Below, one piece after another: positions 59,101 through 64,000 of a stretch of DNA of 64,000 nucleotides (position 1 is the stretch's first letter; each line of letters starts with the position of its first letter). The notes below the pieces were generated by a model. The model was not told the origin of the DNA. It made no database searches and worked only from the letters and a program-made list of their open reading frames with translations. A program made the position numbers and the translations under genes. The stretch is from Taeniopygia guttata (taxonomy: Eukaryota > Chordata > Aves > Passeriformes > Estrildidae): assembly GCF_048771995.1 (NCBI RefSeq), contig NC_133028.1:2872501-2936500 (forward strand), written 5' to 3'.

Positions 59101-60266
59101 ACAAGAGAAGAAGCTGCCCATTGGGAATGCAGCCAGCAGCACCCCCTCTGTGCCAGTGAAGGAGAAAGTAGGTGACCTTTGCTCTTGCCACTTGGATTTC
59201 GTTCATGTTCTTGTGCACTCCCTGTGGTTAGGAGATTTTCTGTTGCAGTGTCTAACTGTGAGCTGGTGATGAGTTTATTCCAGGATTTTTTTTCCCCCAC
59301 TGTGTTCATGTTACCATCCCCACACTGTATGGTGGAGCATGGGAGAAGAGAGCCAAACTCTGTTGGGCTTTGACTCCTTATTTCTCCACCTTACCTTGCC
59401 AGTCAGTTTTCTGGCTTCCAGGTGCTGTTTTCCACTGCTCTCCTCACTGCCTGGCTCCCTTTCCTTCCTGCGTGCCTCTCTCCTTCACCTCCCTGTTAGC
59501 TGTGACCCAGCCTTGTTAGTGCAGATGTGGGACTGTGTTGAAGTGGGTTTGTGTGGGACCTGTGTGCCCAAGACCAGGCCATTGGTTGCTTCCTTTGACA
59601 CCCAGCCCCTCTCCTTGTCTCCTAAAGGTGCTCCCAGCCTCAGCAAACCCTGTCCTGGGCACAGCTGTGGTAGGCAGCTCCGAAGGCATGGCTGGGAGAT
59701 CAGCTTCCCGGGGGAGCTCTGCCACGAGCATCTGGGCATCTCACAGTGATGAGGAGAGGGAAGAGGAGTTCAACAAGCCAGGCGTCCTCGTGTCCGTGCC
59801 TCGGGGCAGCCCGAGCTCTCAGGAGCCCAGCAACCCCTGTTCCACCCCCTCCAGTAGCCTTGGCCTCAGCAGTGACCCAATCCTGGTGAGCAGGGATAGC
59901 CTGAGCTCAGGAGCAGCGTTCCCCAGAGCCTCCTCAGTTCCTGCAGGCCCCAGAGAAGAGGAGGCAGCTGGAGCAAGCAGAGACTCCCGTCCTGCTCCGA
60001 GCTGGGGCAGCACCTCCCTGGGCACCCACGAGGTCCGTGTGGATCATCACCCCAGCGTCCAGCTTGGAGCCGGCAGCGACGGAGTCAGTCCCCTCGGAAG
60101 CTCCGTGAATTCCAGCTCTGGCAGTGGCTGTGACGCTGCCACCAGCTCACCTCAGGCCAGAGTCCCAAAGGGGGACAGCAGTGGCCTGTCCCTGCTCTAC
60201 ATCCTTCCAGCCGTCGGTGTCATTTCTGCCGTGGCGTTCGCGGTGTACGTCCGGCTGCGGAAATAG
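56047..60266 (+). CDS. MAVS: MAVS, mitochondrial antiviral-signalling protein (six coding exons)
   Basis: MAVS is the adaptor downstream of the RNA helicases RIG-I and MDA5. It polymerises through its CARD on the mitochondrial outer membrane and recruits TRAFs and kinases to switch on interferon and NF-kB. Joining 56047-56163, 56274-56454, 56798-57015, 57407-57980, 59013-59167 and 59628-60266 gives 1884 nt, or 627 residues, with every junction in matching phase and GT/AG borders. This is close to the length I know for bird MAVS. Seen in the product: a CARD at about residues 1-98; a Pro/Ser/Gly-rich middle; PVQES at 168-172, fitting the TRAF2/3 PxQx(T/S) motif; PEESSD at 286-291, fitting a TRAF6-type PxExx(acidic) motif; KPGVL at 465-469; and a hydrophobic anchor at about 602-623 followed by a basic RLRK end, typical of a tail-anchored protein. 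The start ATG lies 13 nt after an acceptor and begins the CARD. Exon borders are read by eye. Confidence 0.93.
56274..56454 (+). CDS. MAVS: MAVS coding exon 2 (second half of the CARD)
   Basis: The exon encodes residues 40-99 plus the first base of codon 100, after a TTTTTCCTAG acceptor. The stretch with FRFYQHLRCRKGW and NNAGHLADELQ is the recognisable core of the MAVS CARD. The donor is GTATGT. It ends in phase 1, which matches exon 3. Confidence 0.92.
56798..57015 (+). CDS. MAVS: MAVS coding exon 3 (proline-rich linker and TRAF-binding motif)
   Basis: The exon completes Arg100 and encodes residues 101-172, rich in Pro, Ala, Ser and Thr. It ends in PVQES, which fits the TRAF2/3-binding consensus PxQx(T/S) known from mammalian MAVS (PVQET). 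The acceptor is CTCTTCCAG and the donor GTGAGC. It ends in phase 0. Confidence 0.88.
57407..57980 (+). CDS. MAVS: MAVS coding exon 4 (central low-complexity region)
   Basis: This exon encodes residues 173-363 plus one base of Gly364. It is mostly Pro/Ser/Gly-rich with few predicted folds. Residues 239-261 (PVCVDNGFFGNANHLH at their core) look less random than the surroundings and may be a conserved peptide. PEESSD at 286-291 fits a TRAF6-type motif. The acceptor is TTCCTTCCAG. The donor GTGGGT follows GGAG, and phase 1 is restored exactly by exon 5. Without splicing the frame stays open for only 18 more codons, to TGA at 58034-58036. Confidence 0.87.
58060..58465 (+). mobile_element. CR1 LINE 3' fragment in MAVS intron 4
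   Basis: Shows the CR1 sequence path GGAGAAAAGGAGGTTC, then CTCCCTGACAGGAGG, GGTTTAGATTGGAT, GGATGTGGCATTTGGGG and GGTGGCCTTGGCAGTGCTGG, then an (AGAAT) tail. Transcribed in the same direction as MAVS. Confidence 0.85.
58226..58597 (+). repeat. Direct duplication, copy B (MAVS intron 4)
   Basis: Partner of 54106-54491. Here the CR1 continues leftward without a break (from about 58060), so this copy looks like the source and the other like the derived one. The AGAAT tail is shorter. It lies wholly inside MAVS intron 4. Confidence 0.85.
59013..59167 (+). CDS. MAVS: MAVS coding exon 5
   Basis: The exon completes Gly364 and encodes residues 365-415, rich in Thr, Ser and Pro with no motif I recognise. 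The acceptor is CTCCCTGACAG and the donor GTAGGT. It is assigned because it links exons 4 and 6 in frame (phase 1 in, phase 0 out). Of the six exons it rests most on splice logic. Confidence 0.78.
59628..60266 (+). CDS. MAVS: MAVS terminal coding exon (signalling site and membrane anchor)
   Basis: The exon encodes residues 416-627 and a TAG stop. KPGVL (465-469) resembles the mammalian segment just ahead of the IRF-recruiting pLxIS site. Here the corresponding stretch reads S-L-G-L-S (492-496), with Leu where Ile is usual. The C-terminus has about 22 hydrophobic residues (602-623) and ends RLRK, as expected for a tail anchor in the outer mitochondrial membrane. The polypyrimidine tract CCCCTCTCCTTGTCTCC precedes the acceptor. 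An earlier CAG at 59602-59604 would break frame. Confidence 0.9.
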   Translation: MLPASANPVLGTAVVGSSEGMAGRSASRGSSATSIWASHSDEEREEEFNKPGVLVSVPRGSPSSQEPSNPCSTPSSSLGLSSDPILVSRDSLSSGAAFPRASSVPAGPREEEAAGASRDSRPAPSWGSTSLGTHEVRVDHHPSVQLGAGSDGVSPLGSSVNSSSGSGCDAATSSPQARVPKGDSSGLSLLYILPAVGVISAVAFAVYVRLRK

Positions 60267-61204
60267 CGCGTGGGATGCCACCACTGCGATGCAGCCTGGG
60301 GGATTTCATTGGCAACAGGATTTTGTCCAACGCATTTGAAGCCTGAAGAGTAGCAAGGGGCAGTAGGGGTGTTGTTATATCTTTTTCTGGAAGGTTCTGC
60401 TGGAAGAGGCCTTGGTACATGATGCTGTTGGGTTGGGTCCATTCCCTCCAATTTCCCAACCATCTTCTTTGCTGTAGCCTTCTCTTTTCCTCCACTCCTG
60501 GAGGAGAAGATTCTGCTCCAAAATGATCCATTGAGTCAAAAAGGAAAGCACTCACTCTGATTCTTCATGTCTTTCTTGTTTGGTCCCAGGAGGCCTCAGG
60601 TAAACATATGCTGGTGATCCAAAGGGTGACCTCCAGGTCCCTTTGTGCAATGCAGCCAGAAGAGATTGTGCAGGTATCTGATAACAGCAGAGCTGATTTT
60701 CTTGGCTCTGCTCATCTTGGCTTGAAAATGTGCCCAAGGGTGGGTGCAGCAACCTCCACTGGACGTCTCATGTTCAGTTTGCCTTACTTGGTGTCTCTGG
60801 CTCTGCTGCCCCTTCTGGGATTGCTTCATGTAGTACTGACCCTGGGGATAAACATGAGGGTCAGGAAAGATCTGCATCGAGCCAGCATTACCAAGGATCA
60901 GCCTCATTTCACCCCCTCCAGGCAGGGAATGGGGTTTAGATTTAAGAGGAATGTTTCAGGTAGTGCCAACTTCAAGCAGATTTGGTCCCCAAGGTTGTTG
61001 GGTGTCTTTGATTTTTAGGCTGGATTTTTGGAGCTTGGTTGGAAGGGTGGATGGAGTTCTTGCCCCTCCTGATGCCTGTTGCTATGAGGTAGGGGTATAG
61101 GAACCTTCTGCCCAGGCTGGGACACAAACAGGATCAACTGTGCACTGCAGGGAGGTCGTACCAGAGTCTGAGATGCTCTGAGCTGTGGGGGAGATCTTGT
61201 AGCA

Positions 61205-61332
61205 TCTTCCAGTGTCTGAAGGGCTTGGAACAAACTGCTCTTGGAGAAGGTGTCCCTGCCCAAGGCAGAGGGCTGGGATGACATGTTCATTAATGGCCCT
61301 TCCCACCTCAGCCATTCAGTGATTCTAAAATA
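61205..61332 (+). mobile_element. CR1 LINE 3' end in the putative MAVS 3' UTR
   Basis: GGGCTTGGAACAAACTGC, then GAAGGTGTCCCTGCCCAAGG and CAGCCATTCAGTGATTCTA. Confidence 0.75.
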
Positions 61333-61373
61333 CAGTGAAGCAGTGAAGAAGCAGGAGCCTGGAGTAGTTACGT

Positions 61374-61545
61374 TGCTCCAGGTTGCTCCAAGCCCCTTTC
61401 AGCTTGGTTTTGAATTCTTCCAGGGATGGGGCAGCCACAGCTGCTCTGGACAACCTGTGTCAGTGTTTCACCACCCTCACAGGGAAGAATTTCTTCCTTG
61501 TATCCCATCACTCCTGGAGCTTGGCCTGTGATGGGAAAGGTCTCT
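61374..61545 (-). mobile_element. CR1 LINE fragment in the putative MAVS 3' UTR
   Basis: CCAGGTTGCTCCAAGCCCC, then CCAGGGATGGGGCAGCCACAGC and GGGAAGAATTTCTTCCTTG. Oriented opposite to the fragment 40 bp to its left, but covering the neighbouring part of the element. Confidence 0.78.
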
Positions 61546-62205
61546 CAGCCCTCAACGGCTGCTCCAGCCTCCCAATAGTTTCCTTCTGCCCAAAAATCCA
61601 AAAAGTGCCTCCATAAAACTAAGGACAGCCAATAGATGCAACAGGAGGTGTTGACTGTGCTGTGTCAGGGCTGCTTTCCAGAAGAGCTCGAGGTGTTCAT
61701 TCCTTGCTCAGTGCCTGCTGCTGAAGGAGGAAGAGACAGTCCTTTCAACACAATCAGCCCCCTCTGCCAGGAGAGGGAGTGTGGGGGCTGTTCTTCCATT
61801 AAAAACAAAACAGTTAGCACTCCCTAACAGGAGGGACAGGAAGGGACTCACCTTCTCCACACTTTCTGTAATTCAGGGCAGATCCATGAGATCCCAAACC
61901 AGCTGCATCCATACCAAGGTCCTCTTCTCTGATGCTTTACTTGCCTGTGAAATTCTTCCCATGTTTTTCCATATATTTAAGCAACAGCTTGTATGCTTTG
62001 CTTTTTCATGTCCTCTTGTGAAACAGCTGGTTTGTCACCACCTCAGAGTGGGGAAAGCACATGTTCAGATTGCTGCTGTGAAGTGCCAGGATTTTCACAG
62101 TTGTTATGTAGCACTTTAAAGCCTCATTGGCAGGAGATGGTACAGGAGGGAGCTGTGTCCCAGCACATTTTTTACTAACAGGCTAAAAAGCCTTTTACTA
62201 ACTAT

Positions 62206-62211
62206 AATAAA
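62206..62211 (+). terminator. Candidate MAVS polyadenylation signal
   Basis: A canonical AATAAA is followed 20-40 nt later by a GT-rich stretch (GGACTTGTTGTGATTTGTGG), the usual arrangement for 3' end formation. It is a candidate only. Confidence 0.5.
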
Positions 62212-62230
62212 TTGGTTTGATGCTTCACTC

Positions 62231-63954
62231 TGGACTTGTTGTGATTTGTGGGACAGAGAGTGTGAGGTTGACAATGCTGTGGCTGGAGGCAATGCTCTGA
62301 AGGGCTCTGTTAGAAGTGACACTGTGAAGCCATCGGTGCCAGGAAGAGGTGATGGTTCAGGGACACCTTCCAGATCTCATTTTGGAGCATTCATGGTCTC
62401 ACCATGGCAGGTCTTCCTGTTGCTGGTAGGATACCCAGGATGAAAACAGGGAAGGTGGTTCCCAAGGCAGCAAACAGCTGAGCTGCACAAGTCAGGATGT
62501 TGTCACCAAAGAGGAACTGGACTGTTGCAGTATGTGTCACAGTTGAGACAGTGTAACAGCATGTCACTACAATTTCAGAAGGCTTTAAGCATTTAGCCAT
62601 CCAGAGTAACACCACGGCACTTCAGAAGGCTGCAAACATCTGCCCTTCTTGTTCTTTAGCCCAACCTTTTATACCCCTCATGTCGCTGCGTTGCACCTGT
62701 GGGCCCTCTGTTCCCTTTGGTGGTTGGTCAGTACAGCTCAGCACTCTGTGGCTCATTGTTTCAATGCTGTTCACCTGCTTCTCACAGCTGTACCCACTGC
62801 TGGATGAGGCTTGGCCACAGCCCCACTCCTAATCACCACAAACTGTGTGCCTACACCTGACTACTTCTGGGAAGAGAAATGCACCAAGCATCTCCAAAGC
62901 GTTGCAAACTTGAAGGGTGAAACAGAGCCACAAGGAGCTGTGGCTGGAAGAGAAGGGACTGGATGTAGCCAGGTGGACACAGTGCACAGATGTGTGCTGA
63001 GCTTGGTACCCACCCAGGCCAGGATGGTGCTTTATTAATTATCCAGCTTTTCTGGTGGAATTCTGTCCTGGGATCCTGCCTTTTCCATGCTGGGCTGCCT
63101 TAGCCACTCTGGGTTCAGCTCTGGAGGTGGCAGCTCCCCAGGTTCCTCTTTTTGTGCCCTGAACAGTTCTGACCTGCAGAACGGAGGCACCAACATCCTT
63201 AAACCACCCTGTGTGCAGTTTGGGGACAAAGAGGAAGCTTTTGGGAGGAAACAGCCCTTTCCTGTGCCCTCTCCATGCTCCCAAGGGCTCTGCTCTGTCC
63301 CAGCAGCTGAGACACTCCAACACAATCAGCAGCAGTTGAAAATACTCAAGAGCTTTGGGCAGCTCAGCCAGTCCCTTTTTCACCCAAATGAAAGCAACAC
63401 TGCTCTGAAGGAGATTATTTGTGTTCAGAGGGCTCATTCTTTATCTCCTGTCACTGCCAACCCCATTTATCCACTTCCTCCACTCACCCAACAGGATTTT
63501 AAAATACACCAACTGAATTTGACCAATCCCTTTGTCCCATTTTCACTCCGGCAACCAGAATTCAGCAAATTTTCACGGAAATGATCACACCTTTGTGGAA
63601 TGTTGGTTGCTGATCCCTCAGGTATCGAATTAATGCCTGAGGATTGTGGTGAGCCGGGATTACCTCGGGGCAGGTGAGGAGCACCAGGCTTGGTTCGAGA
63701 GACAACAATTAACATTCCACACGGGAATCTCCACAACGGGAGCTGTTATGGCATCCTCTACTCTGAGAATCTGTGTTTTCATTTTGAATTTTCATCCTGT
63801 TGGTTGTTGCTTACACCTCTTTTCATGGTTGTTGTACCACCACCTGGGGTTTTCCTGCTGCGCTTGTTGATAAACGCAGGACCAGGATTTAAAGAGCAGG
63901 GATGTATCCACACTAGAATTATGTCGGGATGTAAAGGAGAACTGAGGATTTTAA
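62231..63954. other. Downstream of MAVS, no gene recognised
   Basis: No CR1 until the window end. A 165-codon plus-strand frame (63087-63584) is open but of unknown meaning. I see no exon of the gene that follows MAVS in mammals (PANK2). Confidence 0.45.
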
Positions 63955-64000
63955 GATCTTCGGAGGAAATTCTTCCTTGTGAATGTGGTGAGACCCTGGC
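63955..64000 (+). mobile_element. CR1 LINE fragment, cut by the window end
   Basis: GGAGGAAATTCTTCCTTGTG, then GTGGTGAGACCCTGGC, which is CR1 just before the usual CACAGG. Confidence 0.65.

Larger units (their letters stand above)
60267..62230 (+). other. MAVS: Probable MAVS 3' UTR
   Basis: No further coding exon is expected after the tail anchor. The first AATAAA on this strand after the stop is at 62206-62211, giving a UTR of about 2 kb that contains two CR1 fragments (61205-61332 and 61374-61545). An ATTAAA at 61798-61803 is a possible earlier end. Confidence 0.5.

Overview
This is eukaryotic nuclear DNA from a bird, most likely a songbird. Two lines of evidence support this. About forty recognisable fragments of the avian CR1 LINE lie on both strands, many with the characteristic 3' tail of short ATTCTRTGA-like repeats. 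The one protein-coding gene that can be reconstructed is a spliced bird-type MAVS, the mitochondrial antiviral signalling adaptor. There are no bacterial operons, CRISPR arrays, or rRNA or tRNA genes.

Layout. Positions 1 to about 52.0 kb contain no coding exon that I can recognise. The stretch is intergenic or intronic, peppered with CR1 fragments, and includes a seven-unit 37-bp minisatellite (29545-29803), A-rich and AT-rich low-complexity blocks, and a perfect 22-bp palindrome (45119-45140). A CpG island at about 52.1-52.56 kb, with clustered GC boxes, carries a consensus splice donor on the minus strand. It is probably the promoter and first exon of a leftward gene whose other exons I cannot identify, and much of the left part of the window could be its first intron.

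Between this island and MAVS lies a 3-kb stretch rich in mobile elements. It contains a textbook 594-bp solo LTR with a 5-bp target duplication (52637-53230), a cluster of CR1 fragments in both orientations, and a probable second, minus-strand LTR ending just before the MAVS promoter. A second CpG island (about 55.37-55.65 kb) with ATF/CRE-like and CCAAT boxes begins MAVS.

MAVS runs rightward: a non-coding first exon, then six coding exons joined in consistent phase (56047-56163, 56274-56454, 56798-57015, 57407-57980, 59013-59167, 59628-60266). They give a 627-residue protein with an N-terminal CARD, a proline- and serine-rich middle bearing a TRAF-type PVQES motif, and a C-terminal membrane anchor. 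A long 3' UTR probably runs to an AATAAA at 62206-62211. No second gene is recognised from there to 64 kb.

The most notable structural feature is a direct duplication of about 380 bp (54106-54491 and 58226-58597). Its copies flank the MAVS promoter and the exons encoding the CARD. Other points of interest are a pLxIS-like site carrying Leu in place of Ile (SLGLS, residues 492-496), and an intron-4 read-through that would encode an anchorless MAVS.
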